Source of the DNA: Streptomyces sp. CB00316
GTDB taxonomy: Bacteria; Actinomycetota; Actinomycetes; Streptomycetales; Streptomycetaceae
Assembly (NCBI RefSeq): GCF_001905595.1
Contig: NZ_LIXI01000004.1
Span: 310,001 to 374,000 of the forward strand
Length of the DNA: 64,000 nt
Reading direction: 5' to 3'
Shown here in pieces: positions 52,313 through 60,573 of the stretch; within the stretch, counting starts at the first letter, position 1, and each line of letters opens with the position of its first letter. The notes beneath the pieces were generated by a model, which did no database searches, was not told where the DNA came from, and was given only the letters and a program-made list of their open reading frames with translations. Both the position numbers and the translations under genes were made by a program.

Positions 52313-52375
52313 ATGAGCAGCCCCGAGTCCGACAGACTCCGCCCACCGGTGCGCCGGTGGGCGAACCGCCGCTGA
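52313..52375 (+). CDS. Possible 20-residue leader peptide with hairpin
   Basis: The short frame MSSPESDRLRPPVRRWANRR ends in TGA. Its 3' half lies in the perfect dyad GCCCACCGG-TGCG-CCGGTGGGC (52341-52362), so translation would open or close this hairpin. It lies 275 bases upstream of the MFS gene. This could be an attenuator-type leader, but no arrest motif is recognisable and the reading frame may be chance. Confidence 0.3.
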   Translation: MSSPESDRLRPPVRRWANRR

Positions 52376-52649
52376 GCGTCGCCGGTTGACCCCACGGGTC
52401 ACCGGCCTCCCTCGCCACGGCACCGTCGCCGCCGGATCACCGCGGGTACGGGCCGTTCCCACCCCGCGTACGCGCTGAAGTACCGCCGCAGGTACCGCCG
52501 TACGCCGGTTCCGTGTCACGGGCCTCGGAGGCCCGGGCACGTCTCCGCACCGCCCGCCGGTTCCTGTCATCCGGCGGCCCCGCGCGGCCCGCATCCCCGC
52601 ACTTCGGTTCGTCTGTCCACCGACGGTTCCGTCCAAGGGGTCTGCACCC
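52376..52649. other. Spacer upstream of the MFS gene
   Basis: About 274 bases of very GC-rich sequence with no other gene visible; together with the leader it forms the 357-bp gap before the MFS gene. Confidence 0.5.
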
Positions 52650-53879
52650 ATGCCATTCGCTGTCTACGCCCTCGGGCTCGCGGTCTTCGCCCAGGGCACC
52701 TCCGAGTTCATGCTGTCCGGGCTCGTCTCGTCCATCGCCGCCGACCTGAACGTCTCCCTCTCCGCCGCCGGCCTCCTCACCTCCGCCTTCGCCGTGGGGA
52801 TGGTCCTCGGCGCGCCCCTGATGGCCCTCTTCAGCCGCACCCGGCCCCGGCGCCGCGCGCTGCTGCTCTTCCTCGCGGTGTTCGTCGCCGTCCACATCGT
52901 GGGTGCGCTGACCCCGAGTTACGGCGTCCTCCTCGCCGCCCGCTTCGTCGGGGCCCTCGCCAACGCGGGCTTCTGGGCGGTGGCGTTGGCGGCGGTGGTC
53001 TCGATGGTCCCCGACCGGCTGACGGGGCGGGCCACCGCCGTGGTGGTCGGCGGGGTGACGGTCGCCTGCGTCGTCGGCGTACCGGCCGGAGCGCTGCTGG
53101 GGGAGCGGTGGGGGTGGCGAGCGGCGTTCTGGGCGGTCGCGGTGGTCTCCCTGCCCGCGTTCGTCGCGATCGTACGGTCCATCCCGGGCGGCCGTGCTCC
53201 GGCAGGCCGGGAGTCTGCTGCCGCCCCCGGCCCCGTGTCCGTACGACCCGTCCCCGTATCCGTACCGGACGAACTCCGCCTCCTCACCGGCCCCCGCCTC
53301 CGCCCCACCCTGCTCACGATGGCCCTGGTCCAGGGAGCCACCTTCTGCACCTTCTCCTACCTGGAACCGCTCCTCACCCGCGCGACGGGCCTCGGCGCCA
53401 CCTGGGTGCCCGCCGCGCTCGCGCTCTTCGGGGCGGGGGCGTTCCTCGGCGTCACCGTGGCGGGGCGGTACGCCGACCGGCGGCCCACGGCCTTCATCGC
53501 GTACGGCATGGCCGCCCTGGCCCTCGGCTGGACCATGCTGGCCCTGACGGCGGGCAGCCCGCTCGCCGCCCTCGCCCTGACCCCGCTCATGGGGATGCTC
53601 GCCTTCGGTACGGGCACGGCCCTGATCACCCGGGTCCTCGGTCTCGCCCCCGGCGCCCCGACGCTCGCGGGGGCCTTCACCACGAGCGCGTTCAACCTGG
53701 GGGCGACGGTGGGCCCGTGGGCGGGCGGCCTGGCCCTGGACGCGGGCCTCGGCTACCGGGCGCCGGTCTGGGTGAGCGCCCTGCTGATGGGCCTGGCGCT
53801 GGTCACCGAGGGAGCGCGGAGGCTGGGGCGTGCACGGGAGCGGGAGCGTGCGCGGGAGTGTGCGGAGACGGGGTGCTGA
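52650..53879 (+). CDS. MFS drug-efflux-like transporter (Cmx/CmrA type)
   Basis: A 409-residue permease with 12 hydrophobic segments. The N-terminal AQGTSEFMLSGLVSSIAADL, the loop motif MALFSRTRPRRRALL and the late TAVVVGGVTVACVVGVPAGA match DHA1-type efflux permeases such as the chloramphenicol exporters Cmx/CmrA. It probably exports a small toxic compound by proton antiport. The gene ends by overlapping 77 bases of the convergent hypothetical gene. Confidence 0.87.
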   Translation: MPFAVYALGLAVFAQGTSEFMLSGLVSSIAADLNVSLSAAGLLTSAFAVGMVLGAPLMALFSRTRPRRRALLLFLAVFVAVHIVGALTPSYGVLLAARFVGALANAGFWAVALAAVVSMVPDRLTGRATAVVVGGVTVACVVGVPAGALLGERWGWRAAFWAVAVVSLPAFVAIVRSIPGGRAPAGRESAAAPGPVSVRPVPVSVPDELRLLTGPRLRPTLLTMALVQGATFCTFSYLEPLLTRATGLGATWVPAALALFGAGAFLGVTVAGRYADRRPTAFIAYGMAALALGWTMLALTAGSPLAALALTPLMGMLAFGTGTALITRVLGLAPGAPTLAGAFTTSAFNLGATVGPWAGGLALDAGLGYRAPVWVSALLMGLALVTEGARRLGRARERERARECAETGC

Positions 53880-54318
53880 GGGCCAGGTACGTGAGAGGGC
53901 GCACGCTCCACTCGATATGCCGCCCCTTGCGGAGCATCACGGTGAACCCGCACTCCTCACCCCGGTGCAACGCCCCGAGGCCTGCACCCAGCCACCCTGC
54001 TCGGCCCAGTAGAGGGCCCGGCCCGCCTCCTGCGGCCAGCCCGAGGACGTGGCTCGCGTGGAGCTGGACGCGGAGGACGCGGATGGCGTCGCGGGGGTTG
54101 GCGAGGAGGCGGAGGTCGACCGGTTCGGGCACGAAGGCGGTGGCCGGCCCGTACCGCAGGACTTCGAACCGGAATCCGCGCTGCCGCTGGGCTTCTACGG
54201 GGGTGGTACGGGAAGAAGTGCGCATGGTCGACCGTCCGATCGCAGCTTCCGGGACACCGGGCACCTCGACAGGGCGGCCCGGTCCAACAGAGGTGACCGT
54301 AACGTCACGCTTCGCCAT
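53803..54318 (-). CDS. Hypothetical protein, 171 residues
   Basis: The core (RGFRFEVLRYGPATAFVPEP, VDLRLLANPRDAIRVLRVQL, GLGALHRGEECGFTVMLRKG, IEWSVRPLTYLAL) resembles a short uncharacterised family seen near DUF397 genes in Streptomyces. The start could be the ATG at 54318 or the one at 54225; the first 30 residues are low in conservation. Its C-terminus is a Pro/Ala run antisense to the MFS gene end. A DUF397 gene lies 101 bases upstream on the same strand. Confidence 0.5.
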   Translation of the reverse strand: MAKRDVTVTSVGPGRPVEVPGVPEAAIGRSTMRTSSRTTPVEAQRQRGFRFEVLRYGPATAFVPEPVDLRLLANPRDAIRVLRVQLHASHVLGLAAGGGPGPLLGRAGWLGAGLGALHRGEECGFTVMLRKGRHIEWSVRPLTYLALSTPSPHTPAHAPAPVHAPASALPR

Positions 54319-54364
54319 GGTGTAACAATGTTCCGGCACAATATGCTGGACTATACGTGCGAAG

Positions 54365-54398
54365 CGAAGGCCCTCCACCGTGGGGTGGAGGGCCTTCG
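54365..54398. terminator. 15-bp perfect hairpin terminator
   Basis: 54365-54379 (CGAAGGCCCTCCACC) pairs exactly with 54384-54398 around GTGG. It follows the DUF397 gene on the minus strand. Confidence 0.85.
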
Positions 54399-54419
54399 TG
54401 GCGCGGAGTTCGGAACGCC

Positions 54420-54617
54420 CTACTGGGCGAAGTGGTCGAACTCGCCCGCCTTGACCCCCTTGATGAACGCGGCGAACTTCTCGCGGGAGGTGACGGCCAC
54501 GGTGCCGGGATCGTCGCTTTCGCGCATCAGGATCTGACCGGAATGCTCGGTGATCTCCACGCACTGCTCCTGCGTAGCGGAGAAGGAAGATTTCTGCCAC
54601 TCAAGTGCTTCGTTCAT
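54420..54617 (-). CDS. DUF397 domain protein
   Basis: A 65-residue protein with the family pattern: WQKSSFSATQEQCVEI near the start, RESDDPGTV in the middle and FAAFIKGVKAGEFDHFA at the end. DUF397 proteins are paired with XRE/Scr1-type regulators (BldB-like systems) in Streptomyces; no such partner gene is next to this one, since an IS701-type remnant lies immediately upstream. Function is probably developmental regulation, by family. Confidence 0.85.
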   Translation of the reverse strand: MNEALEWQKSSFSATQEQCVEITEHSGQILMRESDDPGTVAVTSREKFAAFIKGVKAGEFDHFAQ

Positions 54618-54679
54618 GCCGGGAATTCTCACGTATCCCGTGCGAGGTGATGAATGAAGCTCCGCGACTCCGTCGGGTC

Positions 54680-55592
54680 CAAGCTGGGATCCCGCCTCGC
54701 CGAAGGCCGATCGGGCCAAGGTGGCCCGCCGTGACAAGTGCGCCGTTCCTGCCGAGGTGGGGCATGTTGAGAAGTGGCAGCTGGCCCTCGACATGATCGA
54801 CGAGACGCGGTCCTGGGGCATCGAAGTGCCCCAGGTCATCGCCGACGGCGGCTACGGGGACACCGCCGTCTTCCGGCTCGGCCTGGAAGAACGCAGCCTC
54901 GACTACGTGGTGGGCATCTCGAGCACGACCACCGCGCAGCCCGAAGACGCACAGCTACACACCCCTGCCTACTCCGGCCGGGGCCCGCGGCCCGTTCCCG
55001 CCTACCCCGAGCCGGCGCAGACCGTGAAAGACCTGGTCATCGCGGCCGGCAAATCCTTCGCGCGGCCGGTGCAGTGGAGGGAGGGATCACGGCCGGGCAG
55101 TGGCCGCAGCGGAGTGAAACGCATGTACTCCCGCTTCGTGGCCCTGCGGATCCGGCCCGCCGGACGCGAGATCCGCAAGGCCACGGCCACCGCCGAGCTT
55201 CCGGTCCGCTGGCTACTGGCGGAGTGGCCCGCCGACCAGGACGAACCCGTGCAGTTCTGGCTCTCCAACCTGCCCGAGACCACCCCGTTGCCTGTCCTCG
55301 TGCGCACCGCGAAACTCCGATGGCGCATCGAGAACGACTACCGCGAAATGAAACAGGCCCTCGGCCTGGCCCACTTCGAAGGCCGGACCTGGCCAGGCTG
55401 GCACCACCACGTCACCCTCGTCTCGGTCGCCCACGCCTTCTGCACCCTGCAGCGACTGAACCGATCCCCAAAAGAGACGGCGTCGGTCTGAGCCTCTACC
55501 AAGTCGTCCGCGAGCTGCAGATACTCCTCGCGACCTGGACCGGCGCCTGCCCCACCTGTCACCGCGACATGCCAAACCCCGCACCAACATGA
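54680..55592 (+). pseudogene. IS701-type transposase remnant
   Basis: The frame from about 54685 encodes SWDPASPKADRAKVARRDKC, EKWQLALDMIDETRSWGIEV, VIADGGYGDTAVFRLGLEER and WRIENDYREMKQALGLAHFE, the second half of an IS701-family DDE transposase; the catalytic Glu is in ENDYREMKQ. The first half, including the left end, is missing. Near 55480 the frame shifts, and the true tail (LYQVVRELQILLATWTGACP) continues in another frame to 55592. So the element is truncated and frameshifted, and cannot move by itself. Confidence 0.85.
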
Positions 55593-55602
55593 CCAAGCAC
55601 TA

Positions 55603-58600
55603 CTAGGACTTGGTGTCCGAGTCGGCCTTGCCGCCTTGGTTCAGCATGCCGCCGAGGGCGCTGAGGTTGGCACCGCCGCCGGTTGCGAGTGGTGCCGCCT
55701 TGCCGGCGGCGTCGACTGCGATCTGGGCCATCTTCTGCAGGTGTTCGGTGGCGGTCTTCAGGGCTTCCTGGGCGCGTTCGCCGGCGGCCTTGTCGTTGCC
55801 GGCGGCGGCTTCGATGCCCTTGGTGAGCACCTGGCTCATGGTGTTGAGGCCGCTCATGTCGCGGAACAGGTTCGCGGTGGCGATGGCCTGCGCCGCTTGC
55901 AGGGCGACCGGGTCGGGCATCGCCGCAAGTGGCGTGAACTTCGCCTGGGAAGCGCCCATGCCGGCTGCCGTGGCGTCGAGGTTCTGTGCCCGCGATGCCG
56001 TGGAGACGGGCGCGATGTCGGCCGGAGTGATCTGGAGGGGCGAGTCCTTCCAGTTCCAGAAACGGGTGAGGTCGATCTTCTCCGCCGAGTTGGCCCGGCC
56101 GAGGACGGCCTCGGCGAAGACGCCCTTGGTGGCGATGGCGATCGTGTTGGTCACCGGTGCCCCGAACGTGGCGTCTCCCGGCTGGCGGTCCTTGGTCCAT
56201 GCCTCTCGTTCCTGCTCGCTGCCGAAGTTCCACCGGAAGCCGAGGTAGTTGCCGGTGGCGGCGATCGGCTTCGGGTCCAGCAGCGTGCCGAGGATGACCG
56301 GGGCGGCGTTCGAGCCCGCCGGGGTGTAGGAGTAGTTGGCGAGGATGCGGCTGAGGGTCAGCTCGTCGGCGTTGGCCCACACGGCCTGGCTGTAGTGGCG
56401 GCGGTTGTCGTTCAGATGGTCCAGGACCGCCTGCGAGACGTTCCCGCCGCGCACGTAGAAACCGAGCGACGCGACGTAGGTGCGGGTGCCGGACTTCACC
56501 GTCGAACCGAACAGCCCGCAGATGGCCGCGCCGCCGGCGTCTTCGGTCAGGTCCGGCGCCGCGGTGGTGGTCGCGGCGATCCCGAAGTTGGCCACGCCCG
56601 AGGTCATCGTCAGGCGCAGCCCGGCGAGGCTGCCGCGGGCGGCCGTACCGGACCAGGCGTCGAGGGAGAGCAGCTTGTCGGCGCCTGCGAAGATGTGGGA
56701 CGCGCGCTGCAGCACGCCGGAGCCGCCGGTGTCGCCGCAGCGGAAGGTATGGCCGGGGAAGACCACCTGGATGCTACGGATCCCGAACTCGTCGTGCCAG
56801 ACGTCGATCTTGGACGGGTAGGGGGAGTCGGATTTCGGCGGGACGTCGAAGGGGATCGGCGTCTCCCGTGCTGCGGTGAGCAGCCGGAGGACGAGCCCGG
56901 TGTTCACCAGTGCCCAGTAGTCGCCGCCGACGGAGGAGACGACATCCGCTATCCCGGGAATCCCGGAAAAGTACTTGGGGGCGGTCCAGGTCGTCGCACC
57001 GGCCTCCACCACGAGGGCCTTGCCGTCGGCCGTGATGCCCCAGAGAACGCCGTCGGGGCCGGCGGACAGGCGCTTCACGTTCGGCGCAGGGGTCCGCTCC
57101 GTCCAGTCGGTGCCGCTGCGCTCCCAGGTCCGCCCCTCCCGGCAGTACCACACCTTGTCCCTGCCGACGGCGGCGACGTCGTCGGCCTTGACGTTCAGGC
57201 CCTGAATCGTGCCGTTCAGGGCGCGCTGCCCGAGTGTGTTGTCCCCGCCGACGAGGTAGAGCGTGCCGTCGGGGCCGCATGCGAGGGCCAGGGCCCGCCA
57301 GCTGTGCGGGTGACTTCGCCAGGTGGTCCCGTCGAACTGCATGAGCATGTTGTCGGACCTGAGCCCCCACACGGTGTCCTTGCCGGGTGCGATGCGGGTC
57401 AGGTCTCCGTCGAGTCCGGTGGTGGGCAGCGGGTTCCACTGCCGGCCCACCGGATCGAACTTGACCGGGCTGCCGTCGTACTTGCGCACCCCGTACACGC
57501 CCATGGCCGAAGCGGCGATGTCGGCCAGATCCACCCCGTCGAAGATCTGGGCGGTCGACGGCGCCTCGGGGGCCGTGCACGCATCAAGCTTGCGTACGGT
57601 GGTGTCGAACGGGTTCGCGGCCCGGATCTTCGCCGCCCAGTCGGCCGGCGCCACCGAGGCGAGCACCTCCTTGTACCTCTGCAGGCTGGTGTAGTTGAAG
57701 GTGAGCTCCTGCAGCGGGATGAACAGGCAGCGCTCCAGCCTGGTCGGCTTGGTCGTCACGTTGTAGACCTGGACGACCTCGTAGTACTGCACCGACATCG
57801 CGTGCATGTGGTTGTAGTTGGTGACGACCCGGGTGAGGACTTGGTCCTTCTCCGCCTGCGTCGTCTCACGCACGACCGTCATATTCCGGCTGCGGGCCGC
57901 GGTCGCCAGCTGCTGGGTCCTCGCGCTGATCCGCTGCGTGGCCTCCTGCGCGACCGACTTCACGCCGGTGGAACGCGACACCGCGGTCGTGAAGCCCGAG
58001 TTCGACGACTCACCCCAGTTACCGCCGGCCCCCATACCGAAGAACGCGACGCCGGCGCTGCCGCCGGAGCTGGACGACTTGCTCACCTGGGTCGCCTGGG
58101 ACGTGCCGAACTGCTCCTCGCGGGCGATGGCGTTCGCGACCTCGCTGATCGACCGGTTCTGGTCGGTGGTGCCGGACAGCGCTTCGGCCTCGGAAGCCGT
58201 TTCGGTGCCGGTGGCCTTGGTGGTGCGCTGCCAGTCCACGACCGCGACCTTGGTGCTCTCGCCGGGCGCGAGCGCGAGGCTGTGCAGCAGCCGGCCGAGC
58301 GTGACGCCCTGGGCCGACCAGCTCTGCTCCGTGGTGACGATCATGCCCTCGGCCGGCCGGTCGTAGAACGGCAGGTTCTCCTCGCCGAGGTCGATGGCGC
58401 CGGTCAGCTTACGCGCCGGTTTCGCTCCGGGGATGTCGGTGAGCACCACCGAGCGGTAGCGGACGATCTCCATCGGGTAGTTGCCGGTGGCCGGAAGCAG
58501 GTCCTTCGGCGTCGGACCGTCGAGCATCGCCTTGTCCACCTCGAACTTCGGCGACGTACTCACCGGCGCCGCCGTGCTCACCGGGGCCGTCGCTGGTGTG

Positions 58601-58632
58601 GAGACAGGTGTTCCGGTGTTCTGGTTGGTCAT
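55603..58632 (-). CDS. Large lectin-domain protein (tectonin-like propeller + jacalin-like)
   Basis: A 1009-residue protein, ATG at 58632. Residues 1-28 are a Thr/Pro/Ser-rich leader without a signal peptide. Residues 45-355 form an unrecognised domain (YPMEIVRYRSVVLTD, GRLLHSLALAPGESTKVAVV, AREEQFGTSQATQVSKSSS, YEVVQVYNVTTKPTRLERC). Residues 370-600 are tectonin/propeller-like (DLTRIAPGKDTVWGLRSDNM, RLSAGPDGVLWGITADGKAL). Residues 610-745 are jacalin-like (EFGIRSIQVVFPGHTFRCGD, YVASLGFYVRG). The rest is helical and Ala-rich at the end (AGERAQEALKTATEHLQKMA). It probably binds glycans. Secretion route and function are unknown. Confidence 0.8.
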   Translation of the reverse strand: MTNQNTGTPVSTPATAPVSTAAPVSTSPKFEVDKAMLDGPTPKDLLPATGNYPMEIVRYRSVVLTDIPGAKPARKLTGAIDLGEENLPFYDRPAEGMIVTTEQSWSAQGVTLGRLLHSLALAPGESTKVAVVDWQRTTKATGTETASEAEALSGTTDQNRSISEVANAIAREEQFGTSQATQVSKSSSSGGSAGVAFFGMGAGGNWGESSNSGFTTAVSRSTGVKSVAQEATQRISARTQQLATAARSRNMTVVRETTQAEKDQVLTRVVTNYNHMHAMSVQYYEVVQVYNVTTKPTRLERCLFIPLQELTFNYTSLQRYKEVLASVAPADWAAKIRAANPFDTTVRKLDACTAPEAPSTAQIFDGVDLADIAASAMGVYGVRKYDGSPVKFDPVGRQWNPLPTTGLDGDLTRIAPGKDTVWGLRSDNMLMQFDGTTWRSHPHSWRALALACGPDGTLYLVGGDNTLGQRALNGTIQGLNVKADDVAAVGRDKVWYCREGRTWERSGTDWTERTPAPNVKRLSAGPDGVLWGITADGKALVVEAGATTWTAPKYFSGIPGIADVVSSVGGDYWALVNTGLVLRLLTAARETPIPFDVPPKSDSPYPSKIDVWHDEFGIRSIQVVFPGHTFRCGDTGGSGVLQRASHIFAGADKLLSLDAWSGTAARGSLAGLRLTMTSGVANFGIAATTTAAPDLTEDAGGAAICGLFGSTVKSGTRTYVASLGFYVRGGNVSQAVLDHLNDNRRHYSQAVWANADELTLSRILANYSYTPAGSNAAPVILGTLLDPKPIAATGNYLGFRWNFGSEQEREAWTKDRQPGDATFGAPVTNTIAIATKGVFAEAVLGRANSAEKIDLTRFWNWKDSPLQITPADIAPVSTASRAQNLDATAAGMGASQAKFTPLAAMPDPVALQAAQAIATANLFRDMSGLNTMSQVLTKGIEAAAGNDKAAGERAQEALKTATEHLQKMAQIAVDAAGKAAPLATGGGANLSALGGMLNQGGKADSDTKS

Positions 58633-58877
58633 CGCAATTCCCGTCTGCGAGGAAATGAGGGAGATGCCGACATGGCCGCCAGGACTTGGAGCGCCTGACC
58701 CATCGGCGAAACGGCGCTCCCCGGACAGCCCGAAAGTACACAGCATGTTCACAACAGCTGGATACTTCACTGAAGTTGGCCAGAATCAGAGCCTGGCTCA
58801 GCGGCCCGGTGCCCTCTCGGGCCGAAAGGACACCAAGGAAGGCGTGTCTGCGAGAGCGCTATGTCGTTGGGGTAGCC

Positions 58878-59411
58878 ATGACGAAGATCTTTTCCCTCGC
58901 CATCTCCGTGAGCCTGGTCGCGGCGATGACCGGAACCGCGCAGGCCAGTGTGCGCCCCGGCCGGGCACCGCTGCCGACCAACCAGATCACGAACGTGATC
59001 AGCGGTTACGTCATCGACAGCGCCGGGAAGACCGGCAGCGATCGGGTGCCCGTCTACATCTACAAGGACGCCGCCAATCCCTCGGACAACCTGAGGTGGA
59101 GGTACGACCCGGCCACCCAGCACATCATCAACATCGCGACCGGCTACGTCCTCGACAGCGGCGGCGACACCAGCAGGGCCGTCGTACAGGTCTACGCCTA
59201 CAAGGACGCCACCAGCCCGTCGAACAACCTGAAGTGGAGGTGGGACGCCGACAGGCAGCACATCGTCAACGTCGCCACCGGCTACGCACTCGACGCCGGA
59301 CCGATCCGCTCGACCAGCCCCAGCTCGCAGTCCCTCTTCGCGTACTGGGACAACACCAGCACCTCGGACACGCTCAAGTGGAAGACCGACATCTTCAACT
59401 CACCACAGTGA
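58878..59411 (+). CDS. Secreted ricin-type beta-trefoil protein
   Basis: A 177-residue protein with a Sec signal peptide (about residues 1-24, cleavage after TAQA) and three trefoil repeats, each with a Q/TGYxxD start and a W end: NVISGYVIDSAGK ... NLRWRY, IATGYVLDSGGD ... NLKWRW and VATGYALDAGP ... TLKWKT. It should bind carbohydrate outside the cell. It is divergent from the large jacalin-like protein with a 245-bp spacer, suggesting joint control. No enzyme domain is present. Confidence 0.85.
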   Translation: MTKIFSLAISVSLVAAMTGTAQASVRPGRAPLPTNQITNVISGYVIDSAGKTGSDRVPVYIYKDAANPSDNLRWRYDPATQHIINIATGYVLDSGGDTSRAVVQVYAYKDATSPSNNLKWRWDADRQHIVNVATGYALDAGPIRSTSPSSQSLFAYWDNTSTSDTLKWKTDIFNSPQ

Positions 59412-60095
59412 GCCCGACCTCCAGCGCACCAACCGCGCGGTGACGTGCCCTACGCATTCGCCTGACAGCGGTTGGGCCGTGAGGTCGGTGGTCAGCCGCC
59501 CCGACCACAGCAGGGCCGTCAGCGCCGGACGGGCTTCTTCGCGCTCGCGGTCTCCGGCCAGGCGTCGCTCAGCGAGCGCCAACTCCTCGCCGTCGACGAC
59601 CTCCTGCCAAGCGCGCTCGACTTCGTCGACGGGCACGACACCGGGGTGGCGATAGGCGGCCAGGAACCGGACGTTCTCCAAGGGGGCCAGCTCAACGCCC
59701 GACCAGATCTCGTACTCCCAGCCATGGCGCTCGATGAGATGCCCCGGCCAGGCCAGCGCCTGCGCGACCTTCGGGGCCTTGAGGCGCGAGGCCGGCTTGA
59801 CGTTGACGACGCGCACCTACCCGGACCCCATTACCAGAAGGAAATCCGGAACGTGGCTGCGGACCTTGCCGTCGATCCGCGCCACCACGCGCAAGGGATG
59901 GGCGTAGATGCCGCACACCGACGGGTCGAAGTCAGCGAGCAGTAGACGGGCCAACTCCAGCCGGCTCTCGTAGACGACCTGGCCGCCCGTCGTCGCCGAG
60001 GCGTAGTCGCCCGAATAGTGCGCCATACCGTGTACCGAGCGGACCCGGGCCACGGGTCCGACTCGTCGAAGTCCCTCTGATGGTGACGACCACAC
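59400..60095 (-). pseudogene. TnsA-like transposase endonuclease split by amber codon
   Basis: The frame 59817-60095 encodes SGDYASATTGGQVVYESRLE and GKVRSHVPDFLLVMGSG, then meets TAG at 59817-59819. The very next codon continues in the same frame with VRVVNVKPASRLKAPKVAQA and VRFLAAYRHPGVVPVDEVER, ending near RPALTALLWSGRLTTDLTAQ. Together these make one TnsA-like endonuclease of the stand-alone type common in Streptomyces; the conserved acidic residues (YESRLE, VPDF) and NVKPA are intact. A single in-frame amber codon interrupts it. Its 5' end abuts the truncated DUF397 gene. Confidence 0.8.
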
Positions 60096-60213
60096 GGGGG
60101 TCGTCGCTCTCGCGCAGCTTTGTCAGACCGTCGACGAGGGCCGGTTCGATGCAGCTCTGATTGTCGTCCGGCCCCGAGAAAGACGACTTCTGCCAGTTGA
60201 TCGCCTCGGTCAT
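59932..60213 (-). pseudogene. DUF397 gene truncated at its 3' end
   Basis: The first 47 residues match DUF397 (AINWQKSSFSGPDDNQSCIE, LRESDDPRVVVTIRG), then the frame leaves the family at about 60072 and runs through the TnsA-like gene in another frame (GTSTSRTRGPGPLGTRY). The normal ending with FIxGVKAGEFD is lost. The break coincides with the start of the TnsA-like gene, so a rearrangement probably replaced the 3' end. Confidence 0.75.
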
Positions 60214-60573
60214 GCCGGTTGGCTCACCTCTGTCGTGTCGAGATCCGAGATCGCCCTCTAGTACGTACGCAGTGGAGTGCGGGAGCTGGTGACGTCATCC
60301 ATCCCCCGTCGGCGGCCCACCCACCCCTGCCCGCGTTTCCACGACACGCGGCGAGCCGGACACGTACCGCAAGAGATCGGCAAAACTTCGCCTTCCCGCA
60401 GGTCAAACATGCCGTCACGGATTTCTACCCGAGGAGGTGACACGGCGTGGCGCAGGCGCATATGGCCCTCGGAAGCGCGGCCATGATGTGCGGGTCCTCG
60501 CAATCCCACCGCAGTCTCCGAGCCCGTGTACGACGGGCCGCTGCGGCATGCGCGCGGACGGAGGAGCGGCACA
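60214..60573. other. 360-bp region without a confident gene
   Basis: Minus-strand frames such as 60258-60461 (EGEVLPISCGTCPARRVSWK) look coding in part but have no clear start or family match. The region might hold a decayed partner gene of the DUF397 protein. Plus-strand content is the leader of the hydrolase gene. Confidence 0.35.

Noticed and set aside
55636..58698. 1020-codon open frame opposite the large lectin-domain gene
   Set aside because: Low-complexity Gly/Arg/Val content and no motif; the opposite frame has clear domains.
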